64,000 nt of DNA from Laetiporus sulphureus 93-53 (lineage: Eukaryota; Basidiomycota; Agaricomycetes; Polyporales; Laetiporaceae): assembly GCF_001632365.1 (NCBI RefSeq), contig NW_024468527.1, positions 328,440-392,439 of the forward strand, written 5' to 3'. Positions 1-10,600 of the stretch are shown one piece after another (positions within the stretch are counted from its first letter, which is position 1; every line of letters starts with the position of its first letter). A model generated the notes under the pieces. That model did not search any database, was not told where the DNA came from, and worked only from the letters and a program-made list of their open reading frames with translations. The position numbers and the translations under genes are program-made.

Positions 1-1864
1 GCGGGACGGGACGCGGACGGTCGGCAAGCGATCACCCGCATGGCGATCGCGTGGGATGCGTTCGGCACACGCCTGTGATCTTGTTTTGTGCACTGACCGC
101 ACTTGCAGCTAAATGTACTTGGCTACTGCAGCAAAACTGAGGGCGATACGGAAGTGATGGAACCATTCAAGGCCCTAGTCGTCTGGCCATCGGCACCTCT
201 CACAGACTTCTTGGTCCGCAAATCTCTGTCGTCATTAAAACCTCCTCCGACCGTTCTGACTTCTCTTCCCGAAGATCTGCCCTCTTTTTCAGGCAACCTC
301 CTGCAGTGGTCGACATACGACGCGATTCACCATGACCTAACCCACTCAGCTCCTCCGAGCTTGAAAGTTCTTTCCTCCTCGTATGTCATTCGCAAGGCTC
401 TCATCCGCAAACACTACCTCGCGAGATGCATCTACAATTATCTCGTCAAGCACAAGGAGTCTGCCCTGGGAATCGCTACGCCGAGGACGTGGGATATAGA
501 ACTGAGCTTTGCGGACGAACTGGACGAGATGTGGAGCGATGATCTCTTCGACCTTGGACAAGAGCTGGACAAAGCTGGTTCAAAGAGATGGTAGATTCTG
601 AAGCCAGGCATGGCAGACCGAGGCATGGGGATCAGACTCTTCCACACAAAGGAGGATTTGATGAGAATATTCGAGGAGTTCGAGCAAGGTTCTGACGATG
701 AGGAGGCCGTTGAAGAGGAAATCCGACATGGTCCAGATTCTGGCGTTATGATGTCCCAGCTTCGGCACTTCGTCATCCAGGCAAGAAACGCTTCATAGCT
801 TCGTTGATCTGAGTTCACCGTGGGACCGCCGAGCTTCTGACACAGCGTGTTCGTTGAATATGGTTCTGACTGTATTCACAGGAATATTTATTCAACCTCT
901 TGGTCCTAGATCCAGCAGAAGTCCCGCTGGATGGAAAACCCAAACCAAAATTACAGGACTTGCGCGGCCACAAAGTCAGCCTGATGCACTCATAGTCGTC
1001 CGACGGGCTGCTCATCACCTCACAGTTCCATCTCCGTGTCTACTGTGTGGCCTCCGGCGCTGTGACTGTGTACATGTACGACCGCATCCTCGCGTTGTTC
1101 TCCGCCGTGCCGTATAGCAACCCATCTGAGGGCAAGGACAGTTCGACTAGCTCCTTCATCAATGAATATCTGGCGGCACATTTGACGAACACTTCCTTGC
1201 AGACTGAGCGTGGCGAAGCGGGCGTGCGACTGCTAGATGAGCTCATTGGTTCTCACATCCTGTCGTCAAGGCTTGGTGCGTCGGCGATGCAACCCCAGCA
1301 GCAGCAGGTCCGCACGCGCCAGCCGAGACCTCCACGGGCGATAGGACAGATGATGGACGTGGAGCAAATCCGGGTTGCCAGGAAGAAGCAAGATGAGCAG
1401 GCACAGCGTTCCGTATTTACGGCGGAAGACATTGAGGATATCAAGTCGCAAATCTCGGAGGTCCTTGCTGAGACGTTCAAGGCTGCGTTAGACATGAGTG
1501 TACACTTCCAGGTACGCGCCTCACTCAATGAACCGTTCGTTCTGAAAGTCTCATCGTCTCGCAGCCACTTCCCAACGCATTCGAGCTATACGGAGTGGAC
1601 TTTCTCGTGACAAATGTACCATGTCCATCTCTGCCGAAGTTCCAAGTGAACCTGCTGGAGGTCAACTCGGAACCTGCGATCGAGCTGACCGGCCCGCGTC
1701 TTACGTGGATCCTTGAGGATCTTTTCCGCGCCATCGGTAGAGTGTGCGTCGCGCCGTCTTTCGGCGCATCACAGGTAGGTGATGGGAAGTGGGAAGTGGG
1801 TCAGACGCGCGAGCTATTGAGAAAATGTCTGGATATGGAGGTCCGGGGAGCGCAAGGGTGGTGA
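1..1864 (+). CDS. Tubulin-tyrosine ligase domain protein (Pby1-like), 5' partial, with an internal in-frame stop
   Basis: ATP-grasp tubulin-tyrosine-ligase family protein. Exons that join in frame: 1-74, 132-780, 882-974, 1026-1511 and 1565-1864 (stop TGA). Seen: the N-terminal pattern ALVVWPSAPLTDFLVRKSL, the nucleotide-binding segment ILKPGMADRGMGIRLF, SQLRHFVIQEYL, and the C-terminal LLEVNSEPAIELTGPRL that carries the metal-binding Glu/Asn. This layout matches the TTL half of fungal Pby1-type proteins, which in yeast follow a SurE phosphatase domain; any such domain would lie upstream of base 1. The intron at 781-881 begins GC (CAG then gcaaga), not GT. A TAG at 592-594 interrupts the frame directly before ILKPGMADRG, where a coding residue, probably Trp, is expected. 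The gene may therefore be inactive, or the base may be an error. The family call is firm; the function as tyrosine ligase is inferred. Confidence 0.82.
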
Positions 1865-2197
1865 ATATCAAAAGACCTTTGTCACTACAGCGGTGTTGCT
1901 TTGCATATATCGATAATGTAATGGATGATGCACAGGCCTGAGGATTCCATGAATTATGTATGGCACATTGAACCGAGAAGCCAAAGCGATATTCTGCAGT
2001 GAATGCCATTGCTCCTCATTGCTCATCGAGTCCATTGATCATCGCAGCGGCCCAAGAGCTCGGCAGCCACCGATGAACGATCGGGCTTTGGTTCGAAGCG
2101 GGCGCTTGCGCGAACTGAGTTAGCTCGATACTCTTCTTTCTCCAGCCACTGCTTTGCAAACTCAAAAAGGCCTCATCTACATACCAGCCTCACCAAA

Positions 2198-2880
2198 ATG
2201 GCCGCGAACACATCCAACCTCGTCTTTGATGACCTCTTCACGATCAGCGCCGTCGACAAAGAGGGCAAGAAGTTCGACCGAGGTGTGTTTAGCCTCCTCA
2301 GCCACATTTTGCGAGCTCACCCATAGAGTCCGTCGCTTTGCGGTGCGCGTATGAATTAGTGTCTCGCCTATATGCGCACTCGAAGAATTACGATATGGAC
2401 CTGACGCTGGACTATAACATTGAGCTATACCCACTGCAAAAGGACGAGTCTTTCACGCTTGCACTGGCCTCGTCATTATCACGCGGTCATCCAGGGACTA
2501 GTGGTGGGGCGGAGGACGACAAGGACAGGGATGTTTGGCGGCCAGATGGGAAGGGTCAGCGAGGGCTTGAGGAAGACTACGATTATGTGATGTACGGCAA
2601 GGTGAGTCCTGTTCCCCCAATGGCCCTATATCCTGCTTGTTCTGTTACTTTTATTTTACTGAAAAACATCATGTCATAAAGGTGTATAGATTCGACAGTG
2701 GTGCACAGGAGATTGTGTGAGTGCCGCTTGCAACCGTGCAACTATCTCAGCACGCTCACGAGCCTCTATAGCACAGCATATGCATCGTTCGGTGGTCTGC
2801 TCATGTCCTTGACAGGATCATTCCGGCATATGACGAGCATTGTTCTCGGCGACCCAATGTATATACTCCTCCGGAAGTGA
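2198..2880 (+). CDS. RPB8: RNA polymerases I, II and III subunit RPB8 (ABC3)
   Basis: Common small subunit of all three nuclear RNA polymerases; an OB-fold protein. Four exons, 2198-2282, 2360-2601, 2682-2716 and 2772-2880, join in phase to give 156 residues, close to the usual ~150. Recognisable blocks in order: LVFDDLFTISAVDKEGKKFDR, VSRLYAHSKNYDMDLTLDYN, ELYPL, FTLALASSL, DYVMYGKVYRFD, and SFGGLLMSLTG near the C-terminus. The start is the ATG in the context CAAAATGGCC. The acidic insert between residues about 85 and 110 (GGAEDDKDRDVW) corresponds to the variable loop of the family. The upstream 330 bases hold no other gene and presumably its promoter. Confidence 0.95.
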
Positions 2881-3134
2881 TGCTGTATGTGTACATTGCT
2901 CGTCATCGTGTCTGTCGTCTGCTGGAATGTGACACTCAATCGCATGCGCACTCGTTTTTTTCGCATTCGACTGACTGCCTGAATATCGCGCATGCTTGTG
3001 AAAATGGTGTCGCTCAGGACCAGGCGCATATCGCATTTGGCGTAATACAGCTACCGGTGCAGTAGCATTATGTTCTGTGGTACTATTTCATCCTGATATC
3101 CCCAAATATAGATGATGATGTGGCAGCAGTCTAT

Positions 3135-3557
3135 TTAGGAGCTCTCCATGTCCTTAAGGACTTTCGCGGAGTACTTTTTTGCATCGTCCGAGACGTTTGG
3201 GTTGGAAAGGGCAGCCTGCGACATCAGTCAGCCTACATTGACCGAATCTCGAACGACGCTACCTACCTTATGGCCGGTCGCAACGTTGGCTTCGTGGGCC
3301 TCGCTGAGGCTGAAGTCACCGCTCTCTTGCACCTCCTGGAGTCTCTCGGATGCGTGTTCTTTGGCCTCTTCTGAGTTGTGGGGGTTGGAGATGGCAGCCT
3401 CTGGGGAGAGCGAAGTCAGCAACGAGTCCTCTGGCCGACTTGCGGATGCTTGGACAAGCACTAACTCAAGCCGCGAGCAATCTAGCGAATGACAACTTTA
3501 GAATGTACCGCCCCTGGAAGAACAACATCTCTGATTTACGTTTACCGGGCTGGACAT
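3135..3557 (-). CDS. Conidiation-specific protein 6 (Con-6) family, two repeats
   Basis: Small Con-6 family protein (conidiation/stress-linked in ascomycetes; role in basidiomycetes unknown). Proposed exons, read on the reverse strand: 3546-3557, 3440-3464, 3267-3400 and 3135-3215; all phases fit and give 83 residues. Two copies of the Con-6 repeat are seen: ISNPHNSEEAKEHASERL and LSNPNVSDDAKKYSAKVL, separated by an acidic linker ending in ATGHK. The second repeat is on its own exon. The last two exons are firm because the repeats are so typical; the tiny first two exons were chosen because they fit in phase and supply an ATG. A second Con-6 copy lies head to head on the other strand about 270 bases away. 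Confidence 0.8.
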
Positions 3558-3823
3558 TGTGAGTGTGGAGAGGGGAGTGAGAAGGTGAGGTTGGCTGTGC
3601 TAGTCGGACTCGAGGGTCGGGTTCTTCTACCTGCCTCCGATCTCGGGCGCTCTGGTGAATAAACGTTGCGTCACGCTCCATGATGGCGGCTCAAGGATCT
3701 GGCCAATGCACCACTGACGAATGCTGCTATTGTTTAGACAGACAGGGGGAGTAGTTCGCAGAAAGGTGCAGCGACGTCGCCCAAGTGTTGGAATTCAGGA
3801 ACCTATGCCACCAACTAATCACC

Positions 3824-4181
3824 ATGCACCAGGCCTCGGCAAGCTCGGGTACAGAGAGTGAATACATCACGCAACGCAAACACTCAGCCCGCCGGCGCGC
3901 GTGCGAGGAGACCGCGGTTGCGGCGAGGCGGATAGAAGGCCGCGGTGTCATCCCCGATGTAGTGAACAGTGTCACCGTCATCATCACCTCCGCCCTGCGA
4001 GCATATAAGGGCGGCCACCTCGCATTGCAAGCCGATATGCCTGGCTACAAGTTGAGCATCACCGTACTTCCCCGCACATGGCACGTATTCAGTCAATTTA
4101 TATGCAGCCACCTCGAACCCCAAAACCTCCGAGGAGGCCAAGCAGCACTCGCAGCATGCCATCGACGATTTCAGCTCTTAA
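3824..4181 (+). pseudogene. Second Con-6 copy, apparently frameshifted
   Basis: The exon 4108-4181 encodes SNPKTSEEAKQHSQHA followed by a stop, a clear Con-6 repeat after a good acceptor (tatgcag). Upstream, an open frame from ATG 3824 begins MHQASAS, resembling QASA near the start of the neighbouring Con-6 gene, and ends in DMPGYK, matching the ATGHK that precedes the intron there. At this junction the sequence is AAGTTGAG, where an intact donor would read AAG then GTTGAG. Splicing at the remaining GT puts the Con-6 repeat out of frame. A first repeat is at best degenerate (about 3870-3920). I read this as a decayed inverted duplicate of the gene at 3135-3557; an unrecognised intron could also rescue the frame. 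Confidence 0.45.
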
Positions 4182-4689
4182 GCTGTGTATACCACCAGAC
4201 CGTACTGTACGAATAACTCTTGAGATCAGATGTCAATATTATAATGTGTTCGCGACTAGGTGGCGAGTATTCGATCTCGAGAGATACTGTACGTTCATAG
4301 CAACAGCCGTTGACCGGCACGCAAAGCAAGTCAGCATTTCCACATATCCACGCAGATATGTGATGGCAACGCCTGGTGAGGGAGATAGGATGTGACGAAG
4401 GAGTGACGTGTGCAAAGCGCGACCTCGGCGCGACGATGCAGGGTACGCTATAACCATATAGTAAACCTGTCTGTCTGAATGTAATAAATATTGCATGTTG
4501 GATAGGGTGTGAGAAGAGACTAGACGCAGTGAGTAATCCAAGACGAAAGATACCCAGCAAATTCAAAGGTTGAGCCGGTGAAGGGTGCACTACTGCACGA
4601 TATAGCACCGGCCGGAAGGTGCAACCCTCCCGGGCTCCGTACGAAGAGAAACCCTCTCACGAATGAGAAATCCCAAGCCTGCGATCGCG
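4182..4689. other. Intergenic, no gene seen
   Basis: Between the Con-6 copy and the end of the reverse-strand gene at 4690. Somewhat AT-rich at 4230-4510. No conserved coding block on either strand; probably 3' regions of both flanking genes. Confidence 0.6.
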
Positions 4690-7234
4690 CTATCGCATCC
4701 TCCGGAGTTGGTCGAGCACATCAGCCATGTCCAGCTCCTGAACCGCCTTCTTCTCCTGACGCCCGAGCCGAAACCCGCGTGGCACCTCCGCGGCGACCTC
4801 GACGGTCATAGACGCTTTCCGCTCAGGCGCAACCGTCGGCTCCTCTCGTGCCGTCTGTACATACGCCTGTGCCGGAACTTCCGGCATGGACTCGTCATAT
4901 CCATGCGCACTGTTATGTTTGCCAAGTTGGGGAATCGCGGGCGTCGCGGGTGTGGCCGCGAGGGCGTCGGCGAGGTCGTGTGGCGCGACGCCGAAGAATC
5001 GCGAGAGCTTCGCCGCGCGCAACCGGCGAGCGCGGAACTCTTCTGATGGGGCCACCGGGCTACGAGGCGGCTCGGTCTCAGTATTCCAGCGCACGTCGCC
5101 GACCGGCGGGATAGGCGCAAAATTCGAAAAGGGCGGCGGCGTCCGCGGGGGAACGTTCCGCGCCGCGTGGGGCGGCTCGGATTCCAGCTCGTGTGAGCGT
5201 GACATCAGCGGCACCTGTGACTGGTGAGAGTAACTCCGACGGTGCGTGAATGTGTGCGAGACGGTGGATGCGAGCGATAGGGACGCGATGCTCGGCTTTG
5301 CACGCGCCGTTCGCGTGGTGGGCGAGATGGGTGACGATGGTGTTAGCGGTGGAACAACGTCCGATTTTGACTCGGGCTCGGCTTGCTGTGCTGGGTCTTC
5401 GTCCCTTGACTCTGTGGCCTGCGCAGGATCAATTTCACTGCCTGCAGTCTTAGTATCTGGATGCGCATCGTCGTGCAACTCCTGGCCCTGCTCCAGCTCC
5501 GATTTTCTGCTCCTGTCCTCCGCCTCTCCTTCCGCCTTCACGTCCGGCAATTGCTCTGCCCCCGTGAACACCAGCGGCGACGGCGGTTCGGACGCCGACC
5601 GCGATGATGGGAACGAGTCGCGCACGCGCCGATGCACGGTGAGCGAGATCGTGCTCGACGTGATGGACGCGAACGTCGCGCGCGAGCTGCGCCGGCTGTC
5701 GGTCACGATCGAGATCGAGTCCTCCGCATGCGCGGTCGCGGTCGCGGTGACCTGGAAGAGCTCGTTGGGCGGCTTGTCGCCAAACAGCTAGTGGCAAATG
5801 TGAGATGACGGTGTGGGCTGAAAAATCAATAAGGGGACGCACCTGCATCATCTTCCTCGCTCTCCGTAAATTCATCGCCCGCTGCTTATCGCTCATCGGC
5901 TCACCCATCCTCGAGAACCCATCCGCCTCGCCGCGCTCCGCGTCTTCCCCCTCCTCCTTCACAAGCTCCTCCAGCGCCCTCTTCGTCACCAGCGTCGTCT
6001 TGTTCTTGCGCAGCTTCGCCCCGCGCGTCGGCTCCGGCGTCAGCATGCGGAGGTCGAGGCTGAGGCGGCGCCTTGCCACCTTGCTGCGGGGGACCTTGGC
6101 GCGGAGGGATGCGCTGCGTTTCGGTACGGCGCCGCCGCCACTATCGGAGTCGAACAGGTTCCGTGGAAGCGGCGAGGGCGTGCGCCGGTTCGGGAGTGAG
6201 GAGGAATGGGTGGCCTTTAGATGTAGGGAGGTGGGTAGGGGGGACATTGTGCGAGATGGACGTGGTGGTGGCGCGTTCAATAGTAGTGGTGGCGGAGCAT
6301 CACTTGGATTGTGGATGAGCTTGACGGTGGGCTTTCCTGTGCTGGGAGCTAGGCTCTCTTCGGTGATAGGTGCGGAAAGCGACGAGGGATCGCGACTGGA
6401 AGAACCTGTCTCTGCAGGCGCGGTGGACGGGCGGCGGGTGGCTTTCGAACGAGGACGCTCGGTAACAGGAGACTCGTCCACCTCCCTGATGATGGAGGGA
6501 GCTTTGGAGGGGATATTAGAGTCAGAATAGAACGCACTGCTCGTTTGCGACCCGTCCTCATCTGGGCGCGCGAACACGACGGGAGAAATCGGCGACATAC
6601 GCGCCTTGGGTGGCGCAGCAGGTATCACTAGCTTGGACTGGAGGGCGGCGAGAGAGTGCGCGCGATGGATGGAGGCGCTGGGTGGCAACGGCGGGACGGG
6701 CGGCGCGGGACGCGTGTTGAAGGTGTTGCTGCGCTTGAGCGAGCCCTTCTGCGACTGGGTCTCTGAGAAGGTGGTTGTGGACGCGGCCGGTGAGGAGGAC
6801 GCGAGCAGGATGGGGGACATGATGGTGAGCGAATACGGGTCCTCGAGCATGTCGGCGAGCTGGCGTCCGCCGGGGGAGGGAGGCTCGTCTCCGATGGCGA
6901 TACGGCTGAGTTTCTTGACTTTGCGCGCGAGCTTCATCTTGTCGCGCGGGATGTGTATGCTCTTGGGGATGCGCGGTGGGGGGACGCCGGCAGTGGAGAA
7001 GGGAGAGGACGGTTGCGGGGAGTAGAGGATGGAACTCACTGAGGAGGCGAGGGACGGCGATACTGATACGCCAACCTCAGGGCCCACCACCGCAGGGTCG
7101 GTCCTGGAGCGTCTAGGTGCAGGCTTCGGGGGTGGTGGCGAATGGGGCGGTGGCGGGGCGTTGGCGAACCAGGAGGAAGGGAGAAAGGCGGAGAACGTTT
7201 TGCGGTGGGGGCTGCGAGGAGAACTTGGGACCAT
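4690..7234 (-). CDS. Uncharacterised Ser/Pro-rich disordered protein
   Basis: Not recognised. Two exons, 5843-7234 and 4690-5787, joined across a 55-base intron in phase, give 829 residues from ATG 7234. The same frame stays open to another ATG at 7453, but the nearer start opens with MVPSSPRSPHRKTFSAFLP, a basic Ser/Pro stretch typical of a true N-terminus, so I chose it. The protein is low in complexity: proline runs at about 30-50, many SP/TP sites, acidic and basic patches. A short ordered-looking block, KMKLARKVKKLSRIAIGDEP, lies near residue 110. Around the splice junction lies a helical-looking segment, MSDKQRAMNLRRARKMMQ then LFGDKPPNELFQVT. The second exon holds ARRLRAAKLSRFFGVAPHDL near residue 700. 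Such motifs suggest a scaffold or regulator, but no function can be given. Confidence 0.75.
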
Positions 7235-7643
7235 CCTACTAGTGGGACGCTGATGCGGACAATCGGACGTGCAGGGCTGATGGGAAATATTCAGGCTGTG
7301 ATGAGCTGGTACCGCTGCGGAATCGATGGGGGCGCACTGGGGCTCGCTGTGCGGAGCAGCGGCGAGGATGGGCGAACCAGCGCGAGGAACGACGCTGCTA
7401 GCTGGAATGCATGGCGGCGAGAGTGCGAGGCTCTGCGCACAGAGATGTTGCATGGTAACCGTCCCGATACGACATGCTGCCTGCGTTCCAGCGTGCGTCT
7501 ATCAGGCGCACCTCGATTATGTTCTTACACTAGTTACATACGCCATAAACAAACTAAAAGAGTGTGTATCCGCTAACAATCTATGCAAATGCAAGTGCGA
7601 ATGAAAAACGCGACAGTGGCCATCGTCTGATACTAGTAGCCCT
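7235..7643. other. Intergenic spacer, upstream region of the 4690-7234 gene
   Basis: 409 bases between two reverse-strand genes. It holds the upstream in-frame ATG at 7453 and presumably the promoter of the disordered-protein gene, plus the 3' region of the Sec7-PH gene. No separate gene seen. Confidence 0.5.
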
Positions 7644-10600
7644 CTACACGTCCACGTCCATCACCGCGATCGTGTCCATCGTCCGCCCATACGCGTTTGG
7701 AGCGACGTGACTCCCGTCAGGCGACGACGGAGCAGTGGCAGTGTGCTCCGAAATGCTCTCGCTCGCCGTCCGCCCGTGTTTCCCAATCAGCACCGAGATC
7801 CGCAGGTCAGGCGGCAGCCGCACCAGCGACACCCGTTTCGCCGCCCGCGTCTTGTGCCACTCCTCCGCCTGCTCTTCTGGCACTTCTGGCGACTCGGGCG
7901 CGGTGCGATACTTCTCCTGCCCGGCATGGTCCGCGTGGCCGACGCTCGACGGCGCGCTCTCCATTGACGTGTCTTGCACGAGTGACGTCGGCTGCGGGCG
8001 CCCCGACACGTCGGGAAACGGGTACTCTCGCCCTTGATGGCCACCCGGTGCCTCCAACGGGGATGTCATCGGCGACTCGAACGAATGAGCCTCGTGCAGA
8101 CCTCTTGACTCCAGGAACGCAGCAGAACCAGGGCTCAGATCGCGCCAATGTCCGCTAGACAGTGCGGAATGGAACGACTCGTCCCCAAGCGACGAGCTCA
8201 CAGACGTGCTCGCGGTGGCCGCAATGCTCATAGGCGACGTCGAGAGTGACTGGTCCGACACGTCCGTGAAGGAAGACAGCGTGATCATGTCCGGCATGGT
8301 CCTCGTCTGTGTCAGAGGGCGCGACTCCATGTCCTGCGCCGTCAGCTTGTCCGTCGCCGCGCGCATCGCGATCCGCTTCGTCCGCGCCCAGTCACGCTCT
8401 TCAGCGAGCAGGTCGTCCGACAGCACGTCGCGGTAGCACACCAGCTTCTCCAGGTCCAGCCGCACCTGCATGATCCGCTTCGACGCGCCTTGCACCGCCA
8501 CCTGAATCCGGTCTCGCGTCGTCCGCTGAAACGGCGTCAGCACCGCCATGTTCCGCACGAACCGCATGTCCGTGTCCAACTGCTTCTGCGTCAGCGAGAT
8601 CCTCCCTTCTAGGTCGCGTAGCTTCCGCCGGATGATCTCCGACCGGGACGACCCACGCGAAGCATCGTTCGAGTTTGGCGTGGCGGACGTGGGCGACGCA
8701 GGCGGCGAGCGCGTCGCAGATTCTAAACTCTGCGTGCGAGGACGCGGGATCGGCCGCGCATCCGGCACGTCGTACGACCAGCGCCCCGATGTCGCCAGTT
8801 CCGTCTTGACCTGGTCAAACGTCGCCTTGAAAAGCCTCGAAGAGCTCTCGATCTGAGACGGCGTCATCCTCGACGAGTCTACAGATGAAGCGGCCGATAT
8901 TTGCCCCACAGGATCCGAGTTTAGCAGCGGATGGAGAGGGGGAGGCGCCGACTGAGCCACGGACGGTTCGAGGTCATCAGGCGACCCAGCATACCATGTC
9001 CGCACTCGAGGAGCCGCGAACGAGTTGGCACGATGTTTCAACTCTCGCAAATGCGACGCTGCCGCAGCGATGCCGGTCAGCTCGATGTCCCGGTTCGTCA
9101 TGCCCGAGGCGCGCATGCGCACGCCGGCCGTCTTGAATGCACTCGCATAGTTGACGCGCGAGATCCACTCGTTCATCTCCTTCTCTTCCTGTGCCTGCAG
9201 CAGGTAGTGATGGCCATCCGGCATGACCAAGCGCATAGTGTGTGGGTGCTGAGATGTGCAAAGCGTCAGATACAGCCCAAAGTGAACAATCGCAGCGACA
9301 TGCCTTGGTGTAGGATTTGTCAAACACGGCGACAGAATCCTTGACCGAGACATATTCGTCAGGATGGGGCAGCGCTGCATGCGCGAGAATCTGTCCATTG
9401 CACTGCGTTTGGATAGACGCCACCCATGACGGGTCGCGAAAGAAGAGGAGCTGCGAACCGGTAAGCAAAACACACCACGCACGCCACTTGCGATTGTTTG
9501 CCCGACGGCCTCCTTCCAGAGTATCGTCCTTGCGCAACAAAAGGCCGACTTTCGTCACCTTGATCGAGCAGGACGAAGCGGGAGATGTCACGGGATGAGT
9601 AGGGCCTAAGGGACTCTGAAGAAGCGGCGCTGGTGTTCCAGACATGCTGATCCCGAACCATGGTGTCGATGCAGCTCCTGTAGAGATGTCAATAGCGCTT
9701 GCCATGGTAAACGCGCGCAGAAGTTCGTCTTCATCCCACGGTCCGCCCGTGCCTTGATAGGAGTATGGGCTCTCCGGAGGGACCAACGCCGTCACGTTGA
9801 CGCGTAAGTCGTCAAGCAGATTCTGTACGACCATGTCAATTACAAGGCCTCCACACGACGAGGAGACACTGACACGGGTAATAAGGTAATATGGGTCAAT
9901 CCTATTGCTCTTACCCAGCAGTACTGAACCGGATCCGCCGGGAGTCGTGGGCATGTTAAAAGTCGACATGCGGCGCATGTTGATTGTCTCCGGAATCAGT
10001 CCCCGTTGACCGTTGACGTCCACTGGATCCTCTATGAATATGAAGGGTACAAATATTATGTTGTCATAAAAACACTAGAACCTTCTATCAGCGTCAATGT
10101 CACACCGGCCTCGCAAAAAACTCACATCCAAAACCTCCGGAGCGACTCCAGGGAGGCGGGTATTCTTGACATAGTCTGCCTTGGTCATCTTGCGTTTATT
10201 GTGTTTATTGAACGCGTCGGTGTGCAGCATGATCAGACTGAATGCTAGGATGTAAGGGTGGTCTGTCATTCCAGACATCAGTTGCGCATTCGACCGCCAG
10301 CTGCTGGACAGAAGACGGTATGTACCTTCAGACGTGAAAAGATCGGGATTGCAACGCAAGTATCGTGCTGCAAAGGCTTCGATGACGCGGTCGATTTGCT
10401 GCGTTTCCCGTGGAAGGCCGACATCCATTAATAGCTTTCGCAGGGCTACATCTAATGGATCCCCCATGAAGTCGAAACGGTCAATGTAGGCACGTAAAGC
10501 ACGTGCATGGAATGGGTCCGCGCTAGAATTACATCAAAAGTTGGATGCTCTTTACTTGACCATGAGGAATGCAGTGCACGTACCTTGATGCGAGCACGGT

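Noticed and set aside
5246..7253. Long forward open frames at 5246-5791, 5805-6530 and 6606-7025
   Set aside because: Antisense to the Ser/Pro-rich gene, where GC-rich codons keep the other strand open. The reverse frame joins cleanly across one intron and the forward ones do not.
7697..9344. Forward open frames at 7697-8158, 8548-8856 and 8931-9344
   Set aside because: Antisense shadows of the Sec7-PH gene's last exon; low-complexity Arg/Pro/Ala composition.
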